Below are positions 22,560 through 33,912 of a stretch of DNA of 64,000 nucleotides, one piece after another. Position 1 is the stretch's first letter. Every line of letters starts with the position of its first letter. The translations under genes and the position numbers were made by a program. The DNA is from Protopterus annectens. Lineage: Eukaryota; Chordata; Ceratodontiformes; Protopteridae. The notes under the pieces are model-generated. The model worked only from the letters and a program-made list of their open reading frames with translations. It did not search any database and was not told the DNA's origin. The stretch covers positions 1,016,395,292 to 1,016,459,291 of the forward strand of contig NC_056726.1 of assembly GCF_019279795.1 (NCBI RefSeq), given 5' to 3'.

Positions 22560-23065
22560 GCCTTCCCACTACCATAACTACCCTTCCTTCCTGCAGTCTT
22601 TTCAAGACTGCACTTATATCTCACCTAAGTTCTCACTGGCTTTGTCCTTGTCCAAACCTTGTCTAATAAACCCTCCTTTCCCAGCTTTAGATAGAGTATC
22701 TTCTCTATCACTATAAAACCAAACTGCAGATTACTCACTGCTTGTTAATCCTTCCAAGATTTAATTATTCATTTAGTCTATTATTATTTTTATCTAGTTA
22801 CTATGTAGATAATTTGTAGCACTGTGCTTTACTTCTTTCACAATGTTGTAATTAGAGCTTGCTACTTAATTGTACCTAATTTGCTCCTGTATGTCTCCAT
22901 GTCATGATCACCTCTACTGTATACACATCTTGATTGTTATTGTTTACCATCTTCCATGTCTTTCTGTGGAGCTTTTCTCCCCGGGCCTCCAGTAAAAAAG
23001 GACCAGTGTCCAGTCAGAATTTCCTGGTAAACAAATGTAAATAAAATAATAAATAATAAATCAAT
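22560..23065 (+). mobile_element. L2-type LINE 3' end
   Basis: The segment ends with GTGGAGCTTTTCTCCCCGGG, a GACCAGTGTCCAGTCAGAAT-type stretch, and GGTAAACAAATGTAAATAAA followed by AATAATAAAT repeats. These are shared with 10518-10635 (opposite strand) and 43280-43390. The part before it (22560-22970) is compatible with LINE 3' coding and untranslated sequence but shows no clear motifs. It lies between the gag-like and LTR-like segments of the retrovirus-like fossil, so it inserted later. Confidence 0.7.
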
Positions 23066-23099
23066 GTCACCATAAAATTATCATTTAGCCCACACTCGC

Positions 23100-23950
23100 T
23101 CAGTAATTATTCATACCACCTACCTTTTGAAAGTTCCAAGAAGGAGAGAAGAAAAGAAAAAAAAAAATCCTTTTTCAATGTGCGTCAGGCACCTACAAAT
23201 GGCTGAGGTCCCAAAGGACAGAAAACTGTCCAAGGGCCATTAAGGAGACATCAGCTGTCTGCACGAGCCTATCCCCGTATTTCTGATCCAAGTCGTGGTG
23301 CTAACTGTTAAGTAAATTTTAACTTCTTATAAAGTTTCTAAGGAACTTAGTAAAAGTATTAATACAACACACCAGTTCTCTCTTTCATAGTAGCTTTTAT
23401 TGACACGTGTGGGAGACCCAAAGTAAATTCACAGAGTCTCCCTGAACAAAAGAAACTATGAGCTTATACACATTTAGATAATGCTGATAACATTTCATAT
23501 ACTCACACCAATAAACAAAGAAAGATTTGCATATACCAATCAGGTAGTTCCTCGTAGACAATAGGACACCCCTGAGCAGTTATTGTCAGGCAGAAAGAGA
23601 AAATCGGATATGAGTCCAAATAAGGCTTGTTTCCTGATAACATAACTTCGCAGATGTCAATACTAGTTTGCTTTGTGCAGTTAATCACATACTCATAACC
23701 TTTAATTTACATACTCTTAACCTTCAATGCACTTGCTTATGACCTTTCATATTTTACAAATTGAGCACCCCTTTTGATGGCTGCTATGGTATTTGACTGG
23801 TGGCAGCTTTATCTTGTAATATGGAGAAAGAAACACAGCAGGTAAATCTGTGCCAGTCTTTCCCAAGATTGTGTGTATATGAGTGAATAGACATTTAAGA
23901 GTGAGTGTATCAGATCCCTAGAATTGGAACACAGTGTTCCACAATGGATA
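23100..23950 (-). mobile_element. Candidate 5' LTR, primer-binding site and leader of a retrovirus-like element (fossil)
   Basis: On the minus strand an AATAAA signal (complement at 23394-23403) follows a TATAAGCTC box (complement near 23463-23471). The LTR would end CTTAACA at about 23308. Just beyond it is AGCACCACGACTTGGATC, which partly resembles a primer-binding site for histidine tRNA. Spacing of TATA box, polyadenylation signal and LTR end is as expected. The outer (U3) end was not defined, and no partner LTR was found. Confidence 0.45.
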
Positions 23951-24139
23951 GTGCAGAGATTCACTTGGCGACCTGGAGTGAAGCATATAGTCTAGTCCCA
24001 CGTATGTATCCTGTTCCCGATGTACTCTTAGGGGAAATTGTGTATTTCTATCCCTGCTTTTAGTGACACTCCCTTACCAAACACAGTGATGACTGAGATT
24101 CTTTAGTTACTGCCCTGGGGGTAAAGAGGGCTTGTCACA

Positions 24140-24800
24140 GTCCTAATAAAGTTTTACTGACTAAAGGTAATGAAATTATTTCAAAACGTCTGTGCTTGGT
24201 GTTCAGAATCTCAAAAGGGAAACCCTCATGCAGGCTTCAAAAAGTGTTTGGTTTCAATGCCTATCATAGAAGTTCCATTTGAATATATTGTCTTGGATAG
24301 TGTTGGGTCATTAGTAAAATCCAACAATGGATTCCAGTACTTCTTGGTAATCTTGGACTGTTAAACAAACTACCCTGCAAAAGGCAAATGTAAAATATAT
24401 AACCATGGAGTTTATGTTATTATTTTCTGGACTAAGGACAACAAAAATAAGTACTTATCAGTGGACTTCATTTATGTTCCGAATAATGCTCCAAATGTGT
24501 CACTGATTTAAGGTCATAACCCTTAGTGTATCACCCCCTAGACATGTTTTATTAGAGAATTTTTAGCTGAAAATTAAAAGCTATGTTTTGTAAAGTTATT
24601 GAGGAAGATATCAAAAAGTGGGATCAATTTGTTATCCTTCCTGTTTACCATTACAGAAGAGCCACAAAGATATTATAGTGGGTTTAGTCTTTCTGAGTTG
24701 TTACATGGCAGGCACACTCTTATAGATTATTAGATATTGTCAGAGAAACATTGGAAGAGGAGATAAAATGCCATTTAAATTGTTGTAGAACACTATACCA
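24140..24800 (+). mobile_element. Ty3/Gypsy integrase remnant on the plus strand (fossil)
   Basis: The plus strand at 24170-24364 encodes the end of a zinc-binding segment (CAWCSESQKG) and the start of an integrase core (IIEVPFEYIVLDSVGSLVKS, then FQYFLVILD), a signature of vertebrate Gypsy elements. Similarity to later integrase sequence appears again at about 24590-24780. The stretch between is different in character and includes a 27-bp block found inverted at 21810-21836. The element is broken and orphaned: no LTRs were seen next to it. Confidence 0.6.
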
Positions 24801-24899
24801 ATTTGCAAGTTACGCTGAAAGTGGTGATGGTCATATGGGGACGAATGAAAAGAGCAGTCATTAAAAATGGTGATGTAACAGAAATGCATTTACATAGCT

Positions 24900-25022
24900 T
24901 TCATAGGTTAGTACTAGGCAAACCGCCCTTGCAAGTCTAGCCAATTATCCCTTGTGAGACTCAAACCCTGCATGCTGTGTTTGGAAGGCAAACATCTTAA
25001 CCATTCGGCCACCCTCCCAACC
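24900..25022 (-). mobile_element. tRNA-derived SINE with CR1-like tail
   Basis: On the minus strand the head GGGTGGCCGAATGGTTAAG matches an RNA polymerase III A box, and GGGTTTGAGTCTC matches a B box. The body is followed by GCCTAGTACTAACCTATG, which resembles the CR1 3' end. The same SINE, with 5-bp target-site duplications, is present at 54544-54692. It would have been copied by the CR1 machinery. Confidence 0.85.
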
Positions 25023-25029
25023 CTCAGTA

Positions 25030-28000
25030 AAGAAGCTTCCACTATAATCATGCAGACTGCATGGCAGTATACAATGCTACATATCTAGAAAATGACTGCT
25101 GACATACTGGGAAGGTAGTGGTATATGGAAATACTAACCTTCAGTGGATGCAAAGGGTGGGAAGGCATGATTTGTTTCCATTATGGAGTAAGTGCTTATA
25201 GTGTAATGTCTGAGTTTGGCTTAGTGGACTGACTGCTGCAGAGGTAGAAAGGTGTTGGAGATGGCTACCACTACGTGGGTTTGGACAGTCTTACCACTGG
25301 CACACTAGTGAATTCTGCATTGTTACTAAGAGTCATAATTATTATGCCATAATATTAAACCTTGACTTTCATTAGTCCTTTTATTCATCTGTTTTCTAAA
25401 CTAGTCCTCCTGGTGATGATTATAGTAGAAGCAAGAATCCCAGGCATCCCTAATCCTAGCAACTATTTCCAGCTCATCTTGCAGCATTTTCAAGCAAACT
25501 AAACAATACATTCTCCTCTGCATGCCTAGGACCTGCTCTCAGACCTCTTTTTATTGGTTGTTGACTGGTGTACATCCTGTAAGGCACGCAGTTGGCATGC
25601 TTTCTAGGTACTAAGACAGTGTCATCAGACTCTTATCTGCCTGGATGACTACAAATATCTTTACTTCTTTCATGTAGAATGTGCCTGCCAAGCCTAGAAA
25701 GGAGCCTCATGTCTTTTACTCATATATTACTGTTGTCTTTCCCATCACTATGCAAAGCCCATGATCATAGGTGAGAATGAAGACACAGAGTGGCAGTAAA
25801 TATCTTTTGACTCCAGTTTCACTATACTCCCCTAGTCTGCTACATTGTCTGCAGAACTGTTGCAACTATAACCCTCTGATGGTCAAGTTTCTGTTTCCCA
25901 CTACTCTAATTTATAAACAGGATCCCAAGAACTCTCAACTGTTCCTATTTATGAGAAACATTCCTATTTTCAGACCTCATTTACCCCTACGTACAATACA
26001 TCTATTTTTATGAGTAAGTCCCTATTTTCAAGCTTGATTGACTCTGTCATACACTTTTCTTAATTTCCCCCTTCATCATTCACAATTTATGAAGATGTCC
26101 AGGACACAGGAAAGCAGTATATGACCAACGTACAAGTGGCAACAATTATTTAAAGAAAGCAGGCACACATCTTACACGTTCCTTTTTCAGAAGCAAAAAT
26201 AAGTGACATAGTTTAGTAAAATTTTGCAATACACTCTCTTTAATAAAGTGTTTATATTTTCTATCATTTTTTCACTCTGTTGCTTAAACATGTGCTACTG
26301 AGTAGTACCCCATATTCCTACTGGGAGTAGAAAGAGTCGTGTGTTACTTGATATTCAAATTTCATGTTAGTTAAATGTCTAGATTTTTGCCTGGAACTGC
26401 TTGACTTTCAAGGGCCTTTGTTCCATTTTCAATAGCTTCAAATTGAAAGGTATGCATGGTGCAGTTGATGGCTATTAGCTCTGACGCTTACCACAGCATC
26501 CTGATTGCAGAAAAATGTTGGCCCTTATCTTTTGGAATTTGTGTATCTGCTTCTCTTGGATATAACATCCTAAAATTGGCAGGATTAGAGAGTGGTTGCA
26601 ATTTGTTGTTGCATACATCTGTGCATCCTTTGGGTTAGAACTGGAACTACTTACTGTTTAGAGCATGGTCTAGGTACAGGTGCACACTGTGGGTTCTTCT
26701 TTGTCTAACATCCACCTGCTAGTATTAAGCTATTCCTTCTGCACTTCACAGACTTCCACATTGCCTCAGAGTTACACTTCCAAAATTGCTTTTTTTGGGA
26801 GATTGCAACATCTGAGCTGATAATGGGTCTACATCTCTTGATTATAAATTACTCTGCATTATGAGAGGTTGTGAACCTGCTCAGGCGATTTTTACTGCTA
26901 TTTAGTGTTTAGGTCCCAACTTAGTGTTCTTAAATCTGACTTGCAGGCTGGTGAGTACTACATCCATTTTGTAGTCTTGGTAACACAACTAAAGCACCTC
27001 TAATCTTGAACAGGCAGAAAGCAGGCATGTAAATGCTGTAATAGTTTTCAGTTTGCTCATATGCCTTCCATCATTTCCTTTCATATCCAGTCCTTGTGGC
27101 CCAGATGCATTGCTTGCACCTTATAATACAATTCTAAGATCATCCATGATTCTGTTTACTCCATGTCAGTCATGCTCTGTCCGTTTCTTTCCATATTTGC
27201 CTTGGTATGATGCCAAGGGCAGTGAAAGTAGTGAGAACAGACAGAGGCTTGAGCACAAATGGAGCTGATCTGCTCTTCCTGAAAAGAAGTTTAGGATTTA
27301 TGAGCACTACGTTGTTAAGCAAGCAGAGAGCTCTCATAAAAAGGCAGTTTTCTTGTCTAAAGAGATCCCATCTACATTGAATCAACTAGCTGTGGTACTT
27401 TGGTTGGTAGACAGGCTGAATGATCTGATAAGTCTTATAAATAACAAGGCACTTTCTTCTGAGTGTTAGCCAGTGGTTCTAATCTCTGTAGCTATTTTTT
27501 TGAGAGCAGAATTCTCCTCCAAAGATAGATAAAAGGAAGATCACTTAATCCTTTCCTTTACTTGGGTTGAGTTTTAGATACTGGACTATAGTGATCTCAT
27601 CTCCATCATTTCTGGTATGCTACCTGTCAGCTTGAACTTAGTCTAATGTCCAAGTAGGTTCACAATCAACTGCATTGATATCCTTGGGCCATTAATTTAC
27701 CCCGTTTTCCGTTCATCTGCAGATAGGGGTGTCTTTGTAGATACATTAAAGCAAGCTCACCTTCCAGACCACTGCAAAAGGTACTGCACAAGACCAAGTG
27801 CTCTTAGTCTTTCACAATAACTCAGACTTCCACTCTTATGTAAGTCCTTAATGTGTTTGGACCAAAATACATTTTAAATATAAAACTGCGCTTATTATTT
27901 ATTTATGTTTTTTTTTTATCAAGAATAAACTTAATGAGCTAAACAAAGTTTTGGGAGAACATCAATATGTGTACATGTGGTTTAAAACAGCCCATTTATT

Positions 28001-28200
28001 ATATATTTTTTTAAACCAAAAACTTCATTGCCAAGAATCATCTCGAAGGCTCCTCAGAGCCGTTAAGCATTATTGTCACTCTGTCTCCGTTACCACAGTA
28101 ACCTGGGACCGTCTGGTTCTGTTAGTGTGTCTGTGTACTTCACAATGTACCTGAAGCAAAGCTTCACTTCACTGCAACTTCAAGCCTAAATTCCCTCCCT
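25030..28200. other. Long stretch without recognised genes
   Basis: No protein domain, RNA gene or clear repeat boundary was recognised in about 3.2 kb. The open stretches (for example near 25771, 26456 and 27053 on the plus strand) are under 82 codons and lack motifs. It may contain very old, unrecognisable elements or unique host DNA. Confidence 0.4.
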
Positions 28201-28500
28201 TTCAGTTAAGCAGCAGCCAGGAAAAGAACGGAGAGCAAACAGATAAAAAAAAAAACTCCCAACAAGCCGCCACAACAAGAGATAACACATTCTTCCATCC
28301 TTCCCACCTCTCACTCAACAGATGTATAAACAAACTATTCTCTGCCAAAATATCCCAAATCACAGTTTTATCCAGCCCCTTCTTCCTGGATCCAGGCTAA
28401 AACACCAAATGTCTCTTCCTAATACGCAAGCACAGTAAACCTCAATCACAAGCCGCAACCCACAGCTTCCTGGAGACAAAAACAGCAACATACAAGGGCT

Positions 28501-28867
28501 GCCAGACACAGCTGCATCCACACACACCATGTCAGACTTAATCAAACAGCACTCAGAGCTATGATACCTGCCATAATTGAGATTAACTATGTTTCTACAG
28601 AATAATAATGACATTTGCACTATCTGCCCAACATGGCTGCATCCATGCACACCATATCAGGATTGCTCAAACAGCACTCGAAGCTATACCTGCCATAATT
28701 GATATTAACTATGTCTAGACAGAAAAATAATGACATCTGTACTATCTGCCAGACACAGCTGCATCCATGCACACCATATCAGGATTGATCAAACAGCACT
28801 TATAGCTGTGATACCTGCCATAATTGATATTAACTATATTTAGACAGAATAATGATGACATTTGTAC
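28501..28867. repeat. Three-copy tandem repeat, ~123-bp unit
   Basis: Units begin at about 28501, 28626 and 28748, each starting GCCAGACACAGCTGCATCC or a variant, and each containing CAAACAGCACT, CTGCCATAATTGA and ATAATGACAT blocks in the same order. Copies 2 and 3 are closest to each other. A repeat array of this size is common in LINE untranslated regions, but no LINE coding sequence directly follows. Confidence 0.85.
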
Positions 28868-28869
28868 TA

Positions 28870-29290
28870 ACAGCTTGCTACTATTATTTAACCAGGATAT
28901 ACATGGCATTTCTAAATCATTCTTTAACTGAAGAAGACATTAGTCTCCATGACAGCATTTTTTTTCAAAACACTCTACTGTTACTGCTATTATATATGAT
29001 GTTAATTTGTTGCATTTAAGTCTGAACTCTGATGAATGGTACCTTGTTGAATTAGTTAATTAATTACTTAAATTATTATAAGTAAAAACAATGAAAAATG
29101 AACAAGATAAGTTCATTGAGTTCAAGTAGGGGAATAGAAATGTTTATGTTTGTATTGTATGTTGCTTTGTTTGGCTTATATATAATGTAAATAGTAACCC
29201 ATCTTGACCTACCTTTGTTTGTGAAGAATTATTGGAGTCTTTGAACATTCTGAATAAATCATTACTGTTTCTCAGTTGTTTAAGAAAACC

Positions 29291-29321
<31 letters not shown>

Positions 29322-29322
29322 C
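28870..29322 (+). mobile_element. Poly(A)-ending retroposon 3' end
   Basis: A TGAATAAATC polyadenylation-type signal at about 29251 is followed ~45 bp later by an uninterrupted poly(A) run of about 24 bases (29299-29322). This is the 3' end of a plus-strand retroposed sequence, possibly L1-type. The element body is not recognisable. It abuts the end of an oppositely oriented L1 ORF1 remnant. Confidence 0.5.
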
Positions 29323-29344
29323 AGATGACGAGTGATGTACCATA

Positions 29345-30300
29345 TCAGTTGATAATTTGAGAGATGTAGCTGTAAGAGTTATTTTTTGGGACAGCTATCT
29401 TGGAATCAGTTTTGTGTTTCTTTTTTTTTTTTCTAGCATCGGTCCAAGGATTTGTTTCTTTTATTCTTTTAAGAGTAGGGGCCATCCATTCCATTTCTTC
29501 TGGGATAAACACTATGTTGTTGTTTTTTATGAATATAGTAGCTTCTTCTAAGTCATTAAAGGCTCTCATCTCATTGGCAAAAAGTATTTTTATCTTGGCT
29601 GGAAAGGCCATCTGTGCTTAATGTTGTTTTGTTTCAACAGTTTTATTATTGGCCAGACTTTTTTCCTTTGTTCTAGTATTCTGAAGGAATAATCATTGTC
29701 AAACCTCACCAGGCTTTGATTGTATTTTAAGGGTGATTTTCTCCAAGCAGATTTCAATATTAGTTCCTTGTCCAGAAATGAAATAAATGTTATAACTATG
29801 AATCTAGGTGGAGTATTTGTTGAGTTAGAAGCAGGTTTCCTCAGTGCTCTATGTGCCCTTTCAATTCCAAATGAAAATCCCTCTTTCAAGTCTAAAAATT
29901 CAGGAATCCAGGTTGTTAAGAATGAAACAACGTCTTCTCCTTCAGTGTTTTCAGGTAGACCAAAGATCCTTATGTTGTTTCTCCTTTCCCTGTTTTCTAA
30001 GTCATCTATTTTTTTAAGCAGCCATGTATTCTGTTTAAGCAGAAATTCTTTTTGGAATTCTTCATCTTTGAATCTCACTTCAATATCATCAGAAGTCTCT
30101 ATATTTGTTATTTTTGTATGGTATTGCTGTAATAGTTCCTTACGGGTATCAGTCTGTTTTTTGAGAATTTAATTTGAGATTTTATAAGTCATTTTTACAG
30201 TCATCTATCTTCAAAGATAGTTCCTGTAAGGTAGATGTCATCAATTGCAGTTCTTTTTTCAAAGCAGCATCTGGATGAGAATTCCTTGAATTGTTCATAT
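29345..30300 (-). pseudogene. L1-type ORF1 protein remnant (LINE)
   Basis: Read on the minus strand this is the RNA-binding ORF1 protein of an L1-clade LINE. A coiled-coil-like N-terminus (about 30300-30080, LKKELQLMTSTLQELSLKI) leads into ENRERRNNIRIFGLPE, the hallmark entry to the RRM domain, then IERAHRALRK and the C-terminal domain (SFRILEQRKKVWPIIKLLKQ, then MAFPAKIKILFANEMRAF). A frame change lies near 29590-29611. The protein would bind its own RNA as a trimer. No ORF2 was seen next to it on this strand. Confidence 0.85.
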
Positions 30301-30309
30301 TGAGTGACT

Positions 30310-32070
30310 CAATATATCTCCAAGTTACTTGACAGGAAAATGTTTGTATAGCTCCACCAAAATTGATATTTATGTAGTCTAGTAGTTTATCTATAGATTT
30401 CTGATGTTTTAAACTTGAAAATAATAAAATGTTCCTATATTATTATATTAGTTTATGAAGCGCTCAAAATTCACTGCTCTCAGTTGGCCATCTAGCTAAA
30501 CTATATTTTCTTCAGGCTTGGAAGTCTGAAATTCAAATACATGTCCATATTTCGTTGCCTCAGTCCTCAGTGACTTGCCAGAAAACAACACATTTTATGA
30601 GGAACATACAAAAAATATAGCCCAGGATCAATTATCCTCCATCCCCATGTCACAGCTTCTGATCAGAGGGTGGCAGCACAGATCATATCCATGGACCTGT
30701 GATGGACTATATCATAGCTGCAGTCTTGACTACCGACCATGTGTATATTGTTGACCATTTGAGACCAGGCACAGTCATGATAGGGTTGGTCAGTGAACAG
30801 TCAAGAGCCTTTGGACATGGACATGGAGAGCTTGTAGCACATCCTCATTCTCTGAATTAAAAATTTGGGCCTACGGGTGGTGTGGATGGGCCACCAGATG
30901 TAGCATTTTCATTCAGACCTTGTTTTTTAGGCATTTTTCTTTGCATGGAAAACAAGGGGAATTATCAGTATTGTTCTTGCATGGCCCTTACAAATTCATT
31001 TAACTCTCCTGTCTGACTATGCCATATATTATGCTTAATTTGTGTCTAACAGTTAGATATCTGTACCCACAGTCTTTAAGTAAATGTCAGGTATGGTATG
31101 TTTACTGAGCATATATTCCCCATGCACATATTACAGAAGTGGAACTGAACAACAACCCATGCCCATTACAATATAAGTCTGTTACTAATGTTGTGGCTAC
31201 TGACTTATATGCAAGGCACACTACAGTAAAATAGGGATGGACATTATTTGAAATATGACCCCAGGGGTGTGCAATCTCACATCTACTGTATCAGTCCTAA
31301 AGTCAAATGCTTACAGTACACTTGCAATGTAACTCTTAAGACAATTGAGGCCAACACATCTTAAAATTAACAACAAACTAATATTCCTCACAGACATTAG
31401 GATATATGTACAGTCAAAGATAATGTTCTACAACTGAATTAAAGTGTAATGAGTGGCACTTACCTTATAAAACAGTTATCTTACTTGGAAGGAAACCTTT
31501 AAGAAAGAGCAGGTCACAGAATTCAAACTTCTTCCATAGCATGATGATGTTCTAGGCTTCTCGTCATGCTATTATCATGTTGCTTCACACCTCTGAGCAT
31601 GGTGATTATGCTAATTAGAGTTCGTCTCATTATTGTTTCTCAGTCAGTCAGTTTGCATGGTGAGCACACCTGGTAAACATCATGCAGATTGCTACTTTAT
31701 GTTTTATACATGCCTGAGGACCTGCAGGTTACTCCGTACATGCATGAGCAGCCAATCATTTTAGAAGTGTAAGAATTGTCATGCTACATTCAACCATTTA
31801 CAGGCATCACTGTAGAGCATGCATTCTCAACAGAATACACATAGAGGACTACCATATTTCAGACCATAAAGTACCACTGGAACCATAAAAATACTGTACC
31901 TATAGTTTCAGTTTGCCTTCCATCGAGTCAGTGATATGCCCATTGACTCCCATAATTCTACAGATGCTGGGACTATAAGAAATGTTTCGGGCAGTAGTTC
32001 TTTGCCATTCTTCATTCAATCTTTCAAGGTGAGACATTATGGCTGGAGAAAATGATCCCTCAACTTTATT
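30310..32070. other. Gene-free stretch
   Basis: I recognise no coding region or repeat here. Open frames are short on both strands. Confidence 0.4.
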
Positions 32071-32078
32071 TGCCTACT

Positions 32079-32190
32079 GTGAGACCTTGAGCAAGTTACT
32101 TAACTAGACAATGATTTTGGGAGTTTGTGCCAGGCTTGCAAATGATCTCCAGGACTGCATGCCTAGTATCTACCTATTGACCTATTCCTT
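32079..32190 (+). mobile_element. Old CORE-SINE (MIR-like) remnant
   Basis: The stretch GACCTTGAGCAAGTTACTTA at 32083-32102 is very close to the conserved CORE of MIR-type SINEs (GACCTTGGGCAAGTCACTTA). About 60 bp downstream, TGCCTAGTATCTACCTATTG resembles the CR1-type 3' tail seen elsewhere in the window. The tRNA-like head was not identified. The divergence suggests an old insertion. Confidence 0.6.
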
Positions 32191-32734
32191 CTCAGGTACC
32201 CTGAGGACCGAAGAATGACAGATAACAAAGTAGCAAACCAGATGATGTTCCAGAACATGGAGAAGGAGCTTCAAGGAGGTGATTCCAAAAATTATACATA
32301 TGGCTTGGGAGAAAATCAAGAAACTCTACTTTCTATGAATGATATATATTGAGATGACTCTTGCAATGTTTAGACATATTGTTATTACAAGGCTTGGATT
32401 TCCCAAACAGCTACATTAAGGTAGAATTTACTTTTGAGCTTAGATACTGGAAGTGTTTTAAAACTTAAAATGTATGGACATGTACAGTGAAGAGGCCTAT
32501 GCCTGTGGGCATGTGCACTGTATGCACATGACATATAAGCAGTAGCGGTAGGTCAGGGTCAAAGGTCAAAAGCCTCAGTCCATCAAAGAAGACCATCGCA
32601 ACCTGGCAACTGCTGGTTTGGATAACAATTCACACCCTCAAAGGATGTTGGTTTGGTTTCTCAGACCTACATTATTACCTTTGTCAGTTTGTGTGACAAC
32701 CTACATTATAGTAAACAGTTTCAACCATTTTATT

Positions 32735-32870
32735 ATTTATTTATTTATTTATTGTATTTGTTTGTTTGTCTCTATATTGAATTGGTAAAAGGACAGGTTT
32801 GTATATCCTTCTCAGTCACAACCTAGGCTTACAAGGCACATAATTAAACTAGATACAATAACAGAATTAT
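32735..32870 (-). mobile_element. Possible L2-type 3' tail, diverged
   Basis: ATTTATTTATTTATTTATTG followed by TTTGTTTGTTTGTC and a TCCTTCTCAG-type stretch resembles, in the same orientation, the tail at 10518-10635. The similarity is loose and the GGAGCTTTTCTCC block is not clear. Confidence 0.35.
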
Positions 32871-33380
32871 AGTAAGCTCAGATTCAATGAAAAGGTAAGT
32901 ACAGCAGAGTGTACAATATTCACATGTTCAGTTGTCTAGAAGGTACAATGTCAGCCATGCATTATTTGCAGTTAAAAGGCAGACTCAAAACTGTAATATC
33001 ATCAGTGCATTCTTTATGTAGTTCATTTCAAAGTCAGATAAGAAACAATTATTCAGTGAAGTAATGCTGCAATGGCTTTACTGGGCTAAAGTCATTGCTT
33101 AGTTTCATCTACATTAAGGACACTTTTATCACAGATTTTATCATATCAAGTGTAAGAAGCTAAACTACTGCGGGAAAAGCAGTTGTACCTGTACTCATTG
33201 GTAAGGTAAGTAAGGAAGTTTGGTTTTGAATTCACTGTAATTAGTTACTTGGCTCCAAGTATCAGGGCTGATGTTCTTAATCTTTTTTCCTCTGGCTGTA
33301 GTCCCAAAGTCAGGACTTCTGAAAGATAAAAAGTACAGCTGTGTACACTTAACCATAAATGTAGATGTTCAAGTGTATTC

Positions 33381-33546
33381 ACTGTTGCAGTCATTACATT
33401 TGGGTAATCTGCTGGCAGGTTGCCCTCAGTCGGCCTGATTACAAAGTATTGGGTCCTGCATCGGCTGCTGTCCCTTCTTCCATAACATCAGGTCGTCAGG
33501 GCTATAAAACATGCAGCTGACACCATTTTCATCAGTTTTTCTTGCC
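33381..33546. repeat. DIRS left inverted terminal repeat
   Basis: This segment is complementary to 38779-38946 over about 166 bp, with scattered differences. It begins ACTGTTGCAGTCATTACATT and ends TTTTTCTTGCC. Confidence 0.9.
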
Positions 33547-33599
33547 CCAGATGTCAGGTGCCACCCAAATGGGGAGCAAAAAAAAAGAAAGAAAAAAAA

Positions 33600-33602
<3 letters not shown>

Positions 33603-33651
<49 letters not shown>
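33603..33651. repeat. (TA)n microsatellite within the DIRS fossil
   Basis: About 49 bp of uninterrupted TA lies between the left terminal repeat and the internal complementary region. It probably expanded after insertion. Confidence 0.9.
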
Positions 33652-33656
<5 letters not shown>

Positions 33657-33786
33657 ATTTAGAACACAAAAAATATACCTCCAAATAAAAGCAAATACAC
33701 CAAAAAGGCTTTTGAGCATAGTAAAAGAAAGAAGAGGTATAGTAAGAGAAAAATAGGGGGCTGGCGGGTGGGTAACCAGGACTGCA

Positions 33787-33862
33787 ACAGTGAATACACT
33801 CGAACATCTACATTTATGGTAAGTATACACAACTGTACTATGTTCTTTGTGTTTCACTGTTT
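33787..33862. repeat. DIRS internal complementary region
   Basis: The first ~50 bp are the inverted complement of 33331-33386. The following ~30 bp (TTTCACTGTTTCAGTCATTA) are the inverted complement of the outer right end near 38930-38965. In DIRS elements this region is thought to align the ends of the linear intermediate for circle formation. Confidence 0.85.
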
Positions 33863-33912
33863 CAGTCATTACATTTGGGTAGAATCCCAAAGCTATGGTT
33901 GGGAAGATGGAA

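Noticed and set aside
24920-25015. A possible tRNA gene on the minus strand
   Set aside because: A and B boxes are present but the sequence continues into a SINE body and CR1-like tail, and a second copy with target-site duplication is at 54544-54692.
25030-28200. Possible host exons or an ancient DIRS-like coding region
   Set aside because: Short stretches hinted at old coding DNA but no domain block could be followed on either strand.
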